Positions 1 to 6,164 of a stretch of 14,803 nt of DNA are shown piece by piece. Numbering within the stretch: the first letter of the stretch is position 1; each line of letters starts with the position of its first letter. The DNA is taken from positions 1 to 14,803 of the forward strand of contig JBMNOT010000027.1 of assembly GCA_050943225.1 (NCBI GenBank), read 5' to 3'. A model generated the notes under the pieces. The model was not told the DNA's origin. It searched no databases and was given only the letters and a program-made list of their open reading frames with translations. The position numbers were made by a program, and so were the translations under genes. Source of the stretch: SZUA-584 sp050943225. Its GTDB lineage: Bacteria > Bacillota > Clostridia > Christensenellales > SZUA-584.

Positions 1-48
1 ACGACCTCGATGATCGTGCTGCTGAACAGCTGTATGCCCTGTTCCATA
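1..48 (-). CDS. N-terminal fragment of a leftward gene, product unknown
   Basis: Leftward reading frame running off the left edge, of which only about 16 residues are visible (MEQGIQLFSSTIIEVV). Two things support it. A GGAGG lies four bases before the ATG (leftward strand), and a sigma-A-like promoter (TTGGCA, 17 bases, TATAAT) sits about 90 bases upstream at 135-163. Third codon positions are rich in G/C, like the other genes here. The competing reading is a rightward frame ending in TGA at 69-71 (ending HKTSGDAP), which is less G/C-rich at third positions and has no visible start. Too little is present to name a product. Confidence 0.5.
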
Positions 49-65
49 AAACCTCCGGCGATGCG

Positions 66-94
66 CCCTGAAATGATACCCTGAAATAATACTA
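66..94. repeat. Short direct repeat, 13-base period
   Basis: TGAAATGATACCC (69-81) is followed directly by TGAAATAATACTA (82-94); CCCTGAAAT occurs at 66-74 and 79-87. It lies in the untranslated leader of the leftward gene that starts at 48, just upstream of its ribosome binding site. It could be a protein-binding site or a small slippage duplication. Confidence 0.55.
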
Positions 95-134
95 ATAAAT
101 ATGCCGATAAGAGCCGCGGATAGCCATCCGTTCA

Positions 135-163
135 ATTATAAATGTTTTCAAAAAACATGCCAA
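135..163 (-). promoter_or_regulatory. Sigma-A-like promoter with palindromic spacer
   Basis: On the leftward strand there is a -35 TTGGCA (163-158), a 17-base spacer and a -10 TATAAT (140-135), only one mismatch from consensus over the two hexamers. It points at the leftward gene starting at 48. The spacer is almost entirely an inverted repeat, ATGTTTT-CAA-AAAACAT (142-158), which would suit an operator; that role is inferred. Confidence 0.6.
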
Positions 164-222
164 CAAAAGGTTTTTGCGATCTGACCATTGCCCGGAAAAT
201 ACTGAAAGGACCCGGCTGCCTA

Positions 223-236
223 ACCGAACATTCGGT
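223..236. promoter_or_regulatory. Inverted repeat ACCGAA-CA-TTCGGT
   Basis: Perfect 6-base arms around a 2-base centre, ending nine bases before the sigma-E-like -35 of spoIIID. The spacer is too small for an RNA hairpin, so a protein-binding dyad is more natural. No regulator is identified. Confidence 0.4.
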
Positions 237-244
237 GAATCTGT

Positions 245-272
245 CCATATTTCCGGGGGAATAACACATACA
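245..272 (+). promoter_or_regulatory. Sigma-E-like promoter of spoIIID
   Basis: CCATATT (245-251), a 15-base spacer and CATACA (267-272) match the Bacillus/Clostridium mother-cell sigma-E pattern (-35 KMATATT, -10 CATACA-T, spacing 14-15) at nearly every position. In Bacillus subtilis spoIIID is transcribed by sigma-E RNA polymerase, so gene identity and promoter type agree. Transcription would start near 279. Confidence 0.65.
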
Positions 273-321
273 AGCCCTTTTTTCCACATATATATGAATC
301 AAATGTGAGAAAAGGGGGCTT
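272..321 (+). promoter_or_regulatory. Leader hairpin over the spoIIID ribosome binding site
   Basis: AAGCCCTTTTTTCCACAT (272-289) pairs with 303-321 across a 13-base loop, giving about 18 pairs with one bulged A and two G-U pairs. The right arm contains the AAAGGGGG ribosome binding site (311-318). RNA entering from upstream would form the whole stem. RNA starting near 279 would form only its upper part and leave part of the site free. This is a predicted structure only. Confidence 0.5.
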
Positions 322-327
322 TAGTCC

Positions 328-579
328 ATGAAGGAGTATATAGAAGACCGGGTGCTGCGCGTCGCGGCCTATGTGCTGGAAAATGGAGCAACTGTCAGGC
401 AGGCGGCCAAAGCCTTTGGAACAAGCAAATCGACGGTCCATAAGGACTTGGCGGAGCGGCTGTATTCCATATCGCCGGCGACAGCACGGCAGGTTGCAAA
501 GGTTCTGAAGAAGAACAAGGAAGAGCGCCATATACGGGGAGGAAACGCCACCCGCTTAAAGTATAAAAGCCAGCAATAA
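328..579 (+). CDS. spoIIID: Stage III sporulation transcriptional regulator SpoIIID
   Basis: An 83-residue DNA-binding protein acting in the mother cell after engulfment, where SpoIIID activates or represses many sigma-E genes and helps switch on sigK. The sequence has the family's typical length and order. The N-terminal acidic/aromatic start (MKEYIEDRVLRVAAYVLENG) leads into a helix-turn-helix with the hallmark TVRQAAKAFGTSKSTVHKDL (residues about 22-41), then a basic C-terminal helix (KVLKKNKEERHIRGG) that makes extra DNA contacts. AAAGGGGG lies 9 bases before the ATG. It has its own sigma-E-like promoter (245-272) and terminator (595-619), so it looks monocistronic. In many Clostridia it sits beside mreB/mbl; here the mre genes are 13 kb away and on the other strand. 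Confidence 0.97.
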   Translation: MKEYIEDRVLRVAAYVLENGATVRQAAKAFGTSKSTVHKDLAERLYSISPATARQVAKVLKKNKEERHIRGGNATRLKYKSQQ

Positions 580-596
580 AAGCCAGCAATAAAAGC
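563..596 (+). repeat. 13-base tandem duplication across the spoIIID stop codon
   Basis: The unit ATAAAAGCCAGCA occurs at 563-575 and 576-588, followed by a partial third copy at 589-596. The spoIIID stop (577-579) lies in the second copy. Because 13 is not a multiple of three, the duplication affects the last codons and the stop; it is probably replication slippage. Confidence 0.8.
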
Positions 597-619
597 GCCG
601 TGCAAACGGTGTTTTTTTA
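595..619 (+). terminator. Terminator of spoIIID
   Basis: GCGCCGT-GCAA-ACGGTGT hairpin (595-612, including two G-U pairs) with a GNRA-type loop, running into a T7 tract. It lies 15 bases after the spoIIID stop. Confidence 0.85.
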
Positions 620-654
620 TGGCTTTATGTGGGCAAGCCACGGTGCGGGCTGCG

Positions 655-683
655 TTGCCTTGGCAGGGCGCGTGTTGTATAAT
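655..683 (+). promoter_or_regulatory. Sigma-A-like promoter of the membrane protein triplet
   Basis: TTGCCT (655-660), exactly 17 bases, then a perfect TATAAT (678-683). Transcription would start near 690, about 40 bases before the ATG at 728. It lies between the spoIIID terminator and the first membrane gene, so the triplet forms its own unit. Confidence 0.65.
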
Positions 684-727
684 AGGTTGACATGACCGGA
701 AGTTTGGATAGAGGCAAAGGAGACGCG

Positions 728-1078
728 ATGAGAAAGACGGAGATGACACTGGGTCTGATCGCCGGCATTGCCGGGTTGGTGCTGGCGGTGCTTTCGCTTT
801 TGGGCGTCACGGAATACCTGCCGGGTACGCTGGCCAGGGCGGCGTATTCCGGCTACATACTGCTGGGCGCGAATGCGCTGGGCATTGTGGGCGCTCTTAT
901 TGTATTGAAATGCCACGTCGCCGGGTCTGTGCTGATGCTGGTCGCGACGGTAACGGTGATGGTGCTGGGGTTCCCGTGGCAGTCGATACCCGGGACTGTT
1001 TACATCATGGCGATCGTGCTGGCGATGGTGCCGGTGAAAGCCGATATCCAAAAGGCCGGGAAGGAGAACGCGAAATGA
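728..1078 (+). CDS. Small four-helix membrane protein (DUF4064-like), unknown function
   Basis: A 116-residue integral membrane protein. Hydrophobic segments lie at about residues 7-27, 40-61, 63-82 and 87-103, with a short basic C-terminus. The opening MTLGLIAGIAGLVLAVLSL (residues 6-24), a glycine-rich first helix, resembles the DUF4064 group of Gram-positive membrane proteins; that comparison is from memory. I chose the ATG at 728 over an in-frame ATG at 692 because AAAGGAG (716-722) lies 5 bases before it. It is the first gene of a three-gene operon, and its stop overlaps the next start as ATGA. No catalytic motif is visible, and no function is assigned. Confidence 0.8.
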   Translation: MRKTEMTLGLIAGIAGLVLAVLSLLGVTEYLPGTLARAAYSGYILLGANALGIVGALIVLKCHVAGSVLMLVATVTVMVLGFPWQSIPGTVYIMAIVLAMVPVKADIQKAGKENAK

Positions 1079-1674
1079 GCCGCGGCGGGTACTTAACCAG
1101 CATGGTGGGCGGCGTTTTGGCCTTAGTGTTTGCCATGCTGATGCTGCTGACCGGTTTTTGGTGGGCAGTGGGCGGCGATCTGGTGCGCTTTTTCGAGGAG
1201 CGGGGCGACCGCGTGGGCAGCATGTGGAAGCTGCTGGGCCGCTACCACGGCGTGGACGATTTCCCGCAGGAAGACCTCGGTGAATATGTGACGGAATACA
1301 AAGCAGCGCTCGAAAATACAACCTCAGAGGACCTTGAGGCGCTGGCGGACAAATACGATAGCGCGGCGTTCCGCGACATGGCGGCCATCGTCGCCAAGGT
1401 GGAGGCGCTGCGCATGCGGCTTATTATAGGAACGGTATTGAGCGTGCTCGCGGCTGTGGCGGCGCTGATCGGCGCGCAGGTGGCGAAGGTGCGCCTGAAA
1501 GCCGGCGCAATTACAATACTGTGCGCGTCGGTGCTGACGCTTGCATTCAGCCTGCTGGCGGGCTCGGTGCTGCCGATGGCGGCGGCTTCTTTGTTGCTGT
1601 TGATTGGCTCGCTGGTGCTGCTCAGTGGCGGCGAGGCGCAGAGCGGGCAGGAGCCCGGATGGGAGGAAGAGTGA
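1075..1674 (+). CDS. Four-helix membrane protein with an acidic loop, unknown function
   Basis: A 199-residue paralogue-like relative of its neighbours. A glycine-rich first helix (residues about 10-32) is followed by a charged soluble segment of about 80 residues (33-113) and three closely packed helices (about 114-135, 141-163, 164-184) with an acidic tail. The loop is rich in Glu/Asp and helix-forming residues and, if the N-terminus is inside, would face outward. The ATG at 1075 is supported by AAGGAG (1061-1066), 8 bases before it, and by the ATGA overlap with the preceding gene. The longer in-frame extension to 910 lies inside the preceding gene and is rejected. No enzyme motif is seen. 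Translational coupling suggests made-to-measure amounts, perhaps a complex with its neighbours. Confidence 0.8.
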   Translation: MSRGGYLTSMVGGVLALVFAMLMLLTGFWWAVGGDLVRFFEERGDRVGSMWKLLGRYHGVDDFPQEDLGEYVTEYKAALENTTSEDLEALADKYDSAAFRDMAAIVAKVEALRMRLIIGTVLSVLAAVAALIGAQVAKVRLKAGAITILCASVLTLAFSLLAGSVLPMAAASLLLLIGSLVLLSGGEAQSGQEPGWEEE

Positions 1675-2351
1675 TGCTGAGGCATGCCGGGTTTATCTGC
1701 GGGTATGCCGGCGGCATACTGGCGCTGATCTGCGCGCTGCTGATGCTGTATACCGTGCCTGCGGGCATTGTGGATTCGGTGGTGCAGCAGATCGGCAGCG
1801 AGCTGGAAAACGAGCATATCATGGCGATGGGCGAGATGTTCTCCAGCGGCGGCTGGCCGTCCCTTTCTCGCGAGGCGTTTGAGGATTTTGCGTCGCGGGT
1901 GGCCGAGAACAGCAGACTGAAGCACAGCGTATTTAATCAGGCGGCGCTGTTCCTTTACTGCAACGAGCTTAACCTGGTGGTATCGGCGGCGCTTATCCTT
2001 ATCAGCATCGTGGCGGCATTTGTAGCATTCTTCGGATCGCTGGCGTTTTACAAGCGGCCCATGGCGGCCGGTGCGATGATGCTGGTTTCTGCGCTGGTGC
2101 TGCTGATGTCCGCCATCTATACGGGTACGGCGATACCGACGGTGCTGGCCTGCCTGCTGCTGGCGGCGGGAGGAATCATCGCGTTTATACCGGAAAAAAC
2201 GCCGGTGCCGTCGCATGCGGGGGTCCGGCCGTATGCGCCGCCCGATTTTCCCGAGGACGACGACTTCGCACCCACGCGGATGAACCGGGAGCGGGAAGCG
2301 CCGGCCGACAAAATCCGTGTGCGCGTCCGCCGGGACGACCACATCGATTAG
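1674..2351 (+). CDS. Four-helix membrane protein with a cytoplasmic acidic/basic tail, unknown function
   Basis: A 225-residue protein with the same plan as the previous gene: first helix at about residues 8-28 (GFICGYAGGILALICALLML), a soluble loop of about 70 residues, then helices at about 102-122, 128-148 and 153-172. It adds a 50-residue tail rich in proline and charge (PPDFPEDDDFAPTRM, then many Arg/Asp). GGAGG at 1662-1666 lies 7 bases before the ATG. That ATG shares one base with the upstream TGA (TGATG), so the two genes are translationally coupled. A GTG three bases earlier is possible but worse placed. It is followed directly by a terminator. Function is unknown. Confidence 0.8.
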   Translation: MLRHAGFICGYAGGILALICALLMLYTVPAGIVDSVVQQIGSELENEHIMAMGEMFSSGGWPSLSREAFEDFASRVAENSRLKHSVFNQAALFLYCNELNLVVSAALILISIVAAFVAFFGSLAFYKRPMAAGAMMLVSALVLLMSAIYTGTAIPTVLACLLLAAGGIIAFIPEKTPVPSHAGVRPYAPPDFPEDDDFAPTRMNREREAPADKIRVRVRRDDHID

Positions 2352-2361
2352 AATAAAAATT

Positions 2362-2388
2362 GCCCGGTGATCCGGGCTTACTGTTTTT
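2362..2388 (+). terminator. Terminator of the membrane protein operon
   Basis: GCCCGG-TGAT-CCGGGC hairpin (2362-2377) followed by a T-rich stretch (TTACTGTTTTT). It begins 11 bases after the stop of the third membrane gene and separates it from the SDR region. Confidence 0.8.
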
Positions 2389-2438
2389 CCGCTCCTGACT
2401 GCGAGGCGGCGCAATCATCTTTTTATTCGGAGGGTATT

Positions 2439-3425
2439 ATGATACTGGTGACGGGTGCCAGCGGGCATATCGGCAATGTGCTGGCCGCTTTGCTGTACCA
2501 AAACGGCTATCAGGACCTGCGGCTGATGGTACGGGGAACCAATACCGCGCACATCGAGCCGTATGCCAAAGAGATCGTGCGGGCGGATATCTGCGACGCG
2601 GACGCCGTGATGAAAGCGGTGGAGGGCTGCACGGACGTGTTTCACCTGGCGGCAGCGATTCAGCTGACCGGCGCGCACAAGCAGCGGCTCCATGACATCA
2701 ACGTGGGCGGCACGCGCAACGTGGTGGACGCCTGCCTGGCGCACGGCGTGAAGCGTCTGGTGCATGTGTCCAGCATCCACGCGCTGGAGCAGGGAATCGG
2801 CTGCGCGGTGGACGAAGAAGTGGATGTATCCGGCTGTCAGCCGTCTGACGAATACGGGCGCACCAAAGTGCTGAGCACCCAGGCGGTGCTGAAAGCGTGC
2901 GAAAGAGGCCTCGACGCCGTGATCGTCTATCCCGCCGGCGTGATCGGACCGTTTGACTTCCGCGAGTCTTTTTCGGGCACCATGTTCAGAAAGTACATAA
3001 CGTCGCGCAGCCCATTTCACTTTTACTTTGACGGCGGCTACGATTTTGTGGATGTGCGCGACGTGGCGGACGGCATATACCGGGCCTGGCAGTATGGCGA
3101 GAAGGGGCAGGGCTATATACTCGCCGGGGGCCGCTGCACGATCCGGGAAGCAATTGAAACGGTGGGTCGCAGCGCGGGCCGGAAGTTTAAGATGGTGCGC
3201 ATGCCGCTTCCTGTCGTGCGCGCGGCTGCGGCGGTAGCGCCTGCGCTGTACGCGCTAATTGGCAGGGAGCCGATACTGACGCAGGACACGGTGGACATTC
3301 TGATATCCGGTTCGCAGATTTCCGACGCGAAAGCCCGGGAGCGGCTGGGCTATGCGCCGCGGCCGATTCCCGACTCCATCCGGGACGCGGTAAAGTGGCA
3401 TATGGAGCAGCGCAAAGCTGTTTAA
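2439..3425 (+). CDS. NAD(P)-dependent extended SDR oxidoreductase/epimerase, copy A
   Basis: A 328-residue extended short-chain dehydrogenase/reductase of the dihydroflavonol-reductase/3beta-HSD-like branch. Visible features in order are the cofactor-binding TGASGHIG (residues 5-12), DICD (50-53) contacting the nucleotide, the conserved INVGGTRNVV (87-96), the catalytic serine region HVSSIHAL (109-116), the YGRTK active site (Tyr139, Lys143), GVIGPFDF (167-174) and VDVRDVADG (204-212). The substrate, probably a sugar nucleotide, steroid-like or lipid ketone, cannot be read from sequence. GGAGGG (2429-2434) lies just before the ATG at 2439; an in-frame extension to 2367 has no such site and overlaps the upstream terminator. 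Its closest relative is the gene at 5116, and a broken copy of its 3' end lies at 4875. Confidence 0.9.
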   Translation: MILVTGASGHIGNVLAALLYQNGYQDLRLMVRGTNTAHIEPYAKEIVRADICDADAVMKAVEGCTDVFHLAAAIQLTGAHKQRLHDINVGGTRNVVDACLAHGVKRLVHVSSIHALEQGIGCAVDEEVDVSGCQPSDEYGRTKVLSTQAVLKACERGLDAVIVYPAGVIGPFDFRESFSGTMFRKYITSRSPFHFYFDGGYDFVDVRDVADGIYRAWQYGEKGQGYILAGGRCTIREAIETVGRSAGRKFKMVRMPLPVVRAAAAVAPALYALIGREPILTQDTVDILISGSQISDAKARERLGYAPRPIPDSIRDAVKWHMEQRKAV

Positions 3426-3499
3426 TGGATGCGGCTGTTAATTTCGGATAGCTGAAACCCACATAAAAAAGAAAGAATAAACAACCAGGAGAATTCCTT

Positions 3500-4861
3500 G
3501 TGAATACGACTAAAAATATTGATCGAATCATAATCGCCGCCGGCTTTTTCATTTTCTTTGCCATCGGATTTTATTGTGCCTGCCATCTGGGAATGAACCA
3601 TGCCCCCGATGAATATATGCGCTATGATTTATGCGAATACATCTATACACACAACAAGCTTCCTATCGGCAACGAGCCGGAACTGATTGATAACATCTGG
3701 GGATTTTCCTACGCATTTACCCCGTATCTGATACAGTGCCTGTCCGTAGTCTTTATGAAACTGGCCAGTCTGTTTAGCACAGAACCTGCCACGCTGTTAA
3801 TCGCTGCCAGAATCCCGTCGGTATTGGCCTATGCGCTCGGCTTCGTTTTTGTCTATCGTATCGGCTGTGAACTCCTTAGCGACCGGCTTAAGAGCATACT
3901 GCTTGCCTGCATGATTTTTGGCATTCCGCAGGTATACTTTTTGGCAGGATATATCAATAACGACATCGTCATTTTAACGCAGTGCTGCGCCCTCGTACTC
4001 ATCTGGATTCGCGGCTACAAATACACGTGGACCACGTCCCGCTGCATCTTGCTGGGCATTACCGTCGGTATTACGATGCTGACCTATTATAACGCGTACG
4101 TCTACATACTGCTCAGTGCCGTCGTCTTTATCTGGTGCATGTTTGCCAAAGAAAAAGTGTCCTTCCGGGAATTCGCAAAGAAGGCCGGCATCGCCGTCGG
4201 CGTGGCTTTACTGATTTCCGCATGGTATTTCATTCGCAACCTGATTATCTATGACGGCGACCTTTTGGGACTGAATGCACAAAGAATATGCGCCGAAATT
4301 CACGCCGGTGCACAGCGGCCGCAGGTCATTAACGGACCGAGCTCCGGACTTACCCCTTTTGCCTATTTCTGGGGCTCCGGCCTGTTTTCCGAAAACAACT
4401 GGTTCAAAACCACCACCAAAAGCCTACTCGGCATTTTCGGCTACATGAACTACCCGATTGCCGGCTGGATGTACAAGTTTTACATCGCTGTCATGGTCGC
4501 CGGCATTGCCTGCTTTCTGTACTTCTTTTTCTTCAAATATAAGGAGGCCAAAAAGCATAAATGCATGATGGCAGTGATTATTATCGCTTCCTTAGGGCTC
4601 ACCTGGATATTATCGCTTTACTATTCCTGGTCAAGCGATTATCAGGCACAGGGGCGTTATGTCATTACGTCCTTAATTCCGATCTTCCTCTGTGCCTCCG
4701 TCGGCTACCGGTATGTAGTCGACCGGTTTTCAACAACCGCTATAAAAAGGAAGATTGCCATTGCCTTAGAGATTGCTTTTGGCCTTATATATATCGCGGT
4801 CAGTACACATGCCATTTTGTATTACTTAATTCCGTCGTGCTTCCTCGACCTGCCGATTTAA
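3500..4861 (+). CDS. Polytopic membrane glycosyltransferase-like protein (GT-C fold, DUF2142-like)
   Basis: A 453-residue membrane protein with about 10-12 hydrophobic helices. Motifs fit the GT-C superfamily of lipid-phosphate-sugar-dependent glycosyltransferases, closest from memory to DUF2142. An acidic pair follows the first helix (HAPDEYMRYD, Asp37-Glu38, the usual catalytic/metal site). Then come YINND (151-155), WYFIRNLIIYDGD (242-254) and the late QGRY (384-387). It would move a sugar from a polyprenyl carrier to an acceptor outside the membrane; donor and acceptor are unknown. The start is GTG at 3500, with AGGAG (3487-3491) 8 bases before it. Base composition differs sharply from its neighbours: one 60-base sample inside it (3541-3600) is 43% G+C against 73% in the upstream SDR (2701-2760). 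That suggests transfer. It is bracketed by repeated SDR 3'-end sequence. Confidence 0.75.
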   Translation: MNTTKNIDRIIIAAGFFIFFAIGFYCACHLGMNHAPDEYMRYDLCEYIYTHNKLPIGNEPELIDNIWGFSYAFTPYLIQCLSVVFMKLASLFSTEPATLLIAARIPSVLAYALGFVFVYRIGCELLSDRLKSILLACMIFGIPQVYFLAGYINNDIVILTQCCALVLIWIRGYKYTWTTSRCILLGITVGITMLTYYNAYVYILLSAVVFIWCMFAKEKVSFREFAKKAGIAVGVALLISAWYFIRNLIIYDGDLLGLNAQRICAEIHAGAQRPQVINGPSSGLTPFAYFWGSGLFSENNWFKTTTKSLLGIFGYMNYPIAGWMYKFYIAVMVAGIACFLYFFFFKYKEAKKHKCMMAVIIIASLGLTWILSLYYSWSSDYQAQGRYVITSLIPIFLCASVGYRYVVDRFSTTAIKRKIAIALEIAFGLIYIAVSTHAILYYLIPSCFLDLPI

Positions 4862-4874
4862 TGATGACTGCTCT

Positions 4875-4985
4875 ATGGTGCCAATTCCTGCCATGCGTGC
4901 GGCTGCGGCGGTGGCGCCGCTGTGCGCGCTGGCCGGCAGGGAGCCCATACTGACGCAGGACACGGGGAATCCGTTTATTGGATGA
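4875..4985 (+). pseudogene. Internally deleted remnant of the SDR copy A 3' end
   Basis: Translating from 4875 gives a 36-residue frame whose first 30 residues match SDR copy A at about residues 253-284. The clearest stretches are RAAAAVAP and, after a few changes, GREPILTQDT. The DNA then jumps to sequence matching the end of that gene and just beyond it: GTTTATTGGATG at 4973 against GTTTAATGGATG at 3420, and CTGTTAATTT in both. About 127 bases of the parent, coding for the last 44 residues, are missing. It matches copy A and not copy B, whose equivalent reads KKPVLSKYS. No ribosome binding site is seen; it is almost certainly non-functional as a gene. Confidence 0.85.
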
Positions 4986-4989
4986 GCCG

Positions 4990-5030
4990 CTGTTAATTTA
5001 CAGATTATTCACAGAGCAGCTTAATTTACA
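4990..5030. repeat. Repeated TTAATTTACA upstream of SDR copy B
   Basis: TTAATTTACA occurs at 4993-5002 and 5021-5030, 28 bases apart. The first lies in a near-palindrome CTGTTAATTTACAG (4990-5003). Both lie just upstream of the -10 at 5035, so they could bind a regulator; this is inference only. Confidence 0.45.
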
Positions 5031-5034
5031 AGGG

Positions 5035-5040
5035 TATAAT
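5035..5040 (+). promoter_or_regulatory. Candidate promoter -10 of SDR copy B
   Basis: Perfect TATAAT at 5035-5040. The best -35 look-alike, TTCACA (5008-5013), is 21 bases away, too far for a normal promoter, so an activator may be needed or the call may be chance. The start would be near 5047, about 70 bases before the ATG at 5116. Confidence 0.4.
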
Positions 5041-5115
5041 ATAAGCATGGGAAGCATGATGCGTTCGTCAGTATTAAACCGCTATCATTTTAAGTAAAGT
5101 AAGGAGACGACCATC

Positions 5116-6108
5116 ATGATTTTGGTAACAGGGGCGGGCGGCCATATCGGCAATGTGCTGGTAAAGCTGCTCTACAAAAAAGGACACAGGGACCTGCGCG
5201 TGTTTGTGCAGGAGAAAGAGGATATCTCGTATATCGAGCGCTACGCCAAAGAGGTGGTGCGGGGCGATATCCGCGACCCGTTTGCCGTATCGGCGGCAGT
5301 GCGCGGCTGCGACACGGTGTTCCATCTTGCGGGGCTGGTGCAGATTTCCGGCGTGCGCAAAAAGCTGGTATTTGACGTCAACGTGGGCGGCACGCGCAAC
5401 GTGGTGCAGGCCTGCCTGGAGAAGGGCGTAAAAAGGCTGGTGCACGTGTCCAGCGTGCACGCGCTCAAAGAGCCGGAGGAAGGCTTTATCGACGAGACGC
5501 TGGATTCGGACTTCAACAACCTGCCGGGCGCATATGCCAAGTCCAAGGCGATGGGCACCTTTGAGGTGATGAACGCCATCCAGAAGGGTCTTGATGCGGT
5601 GATCGTGTTCCCAACCGGGGTGATCGGCCCGTATGATTTCCGTTCGTCGTACACCGGCAGCGCCATCAAGGGTTATATAGACGCCCGTAAGACGCAGTAT
5701 TATTTTGACGGCAGGTATGACTTCGTGGACGTGCGCGACGTGGCGGACGGCATATACCGCGCGTGGAAATACGGCGAGAAGGGGCAGGGCTACATAATCT
5801 CGGGCAGCGTGTCCAGCCTGGAGGATATCATCAGGGCGGTGGAGCAGGCTACCGGGCGCGCGATTCCGCGCCGCAAAGTGCCGCGCGCGCTGGTGAAAGT
5901 CGCTGCATTGCTCGCGCCGGCGTATTACGCGATTGCGCGAAAGAAGCCGGTGCTGTCCAAATATTCCATAAACGTGCTGATGTCCAATTCCTGCATATCG
6001 TGCAGCAAGGCGCAAGAGAAGCTGGGCTACAGGCCGCGGCCGCTTGTTCGGACGATACGCGATATCGTGCGGTGGCAGCGCGCTTTGAAGGCGGTACAGA
6101 AAGCGTAG
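5116..6108 (+). CDS. NAD(P)-dependent extended SDR oxidoreductase/epimerase, copy B
   Basis: A 330-residue paralogue of the gene at 2439. It keeps every key element: TGAGGHIG (residues 5-12), the VNVGGTRNVV block (89-98), HVSSVHAL (110-117), Tyr140 and Lys144 in the YxxxK motif, GVIGPYDF (168-175) and VDVRDVADG (204-212). Some blocks are almost identical to copy A even at DNA level, including the VGGTRNVV region and VDVRDVADGIYRAW to EKGQGY. The C-terminal third differs much more, which may mean different substrates or redox partners. AAGGAG (5101-5106) lies 9 bases before the ATG. The gene ends in its own strong terminator. No pathway neighbour names the substrate. Confidence 0.9.
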   Translation: MILVTGAGGHIGNVLVKLLYKKGHRDLRVFVQEKEDISYIERYAKEVVRGDIRDPFAVSAAVRGCDTVFHLAGLVQISGVRKKLVFDVNVGGTRNVVQACLEKGVKRLVHVSSVHALKEPEEGFIDETLDSDFNNLPGAYAKSKAMGTFEVMNAIQKGLDAVIVFPTGVIGPYDFRSSYTGSAIKGYIDARKTQYYFDGRYDFVDVRDVADGIYRAWKYGEKGQGYIISGSVSSLEDIIRAVEQATGRAIPRRKVPRALVKVAALLAPAYYAIARKKPVLSKYSINVLMSNSCISCSKAQEKLGYRPRPLVRTIRDIVRWQRALKAVQKA

Positions 6109-6124
6109 AAATTGCAAAAGAAAT

Positions 6125-6158
6125 AGCCGTGAGATATCTCGACGGCTTCTTTTTTGTT
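6125..6158. terminator. Two-way terminator between convergent genes
   Basis: AGCCGT (6125-6130) pairs with ACGGCT (6142-6147) around a GAGATATCTC core, followed rightward by TTCTTTTTTG. Leftward, the same hairpin is followed by ATTTCTTTTG. It therefore serves both SDR copy B (stop at 6108) and the leftward activator gene (stop at 6165). Confidence 0.85.
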
Positions 6159-6164
6159 CTATCA

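Noticed and set aside
3..71. Rightward gene end (tail HKTSGDAP) at the left edge
   Set aside because: The overlapping leftward start has a ribosome binding site, a matching promoter and better third-position G/C; the rightward reading cannot be excluded without more upstream sequence.
692..727. Upstream in-frame ATG for the first four-helix membrane gene
   Set aside because: It lies at the predicted transcription start, has no ribosome binding site, and would add hydrophilic residues before a helix that follows well from the ATG at 728.
3426..4874. Insertion sequence or integron carrying the GT-like gene
   Set aside because: No transposase, terminal inverted repeats or attC-like site is visible; the flanks are explained by duplicated SDR sequence.
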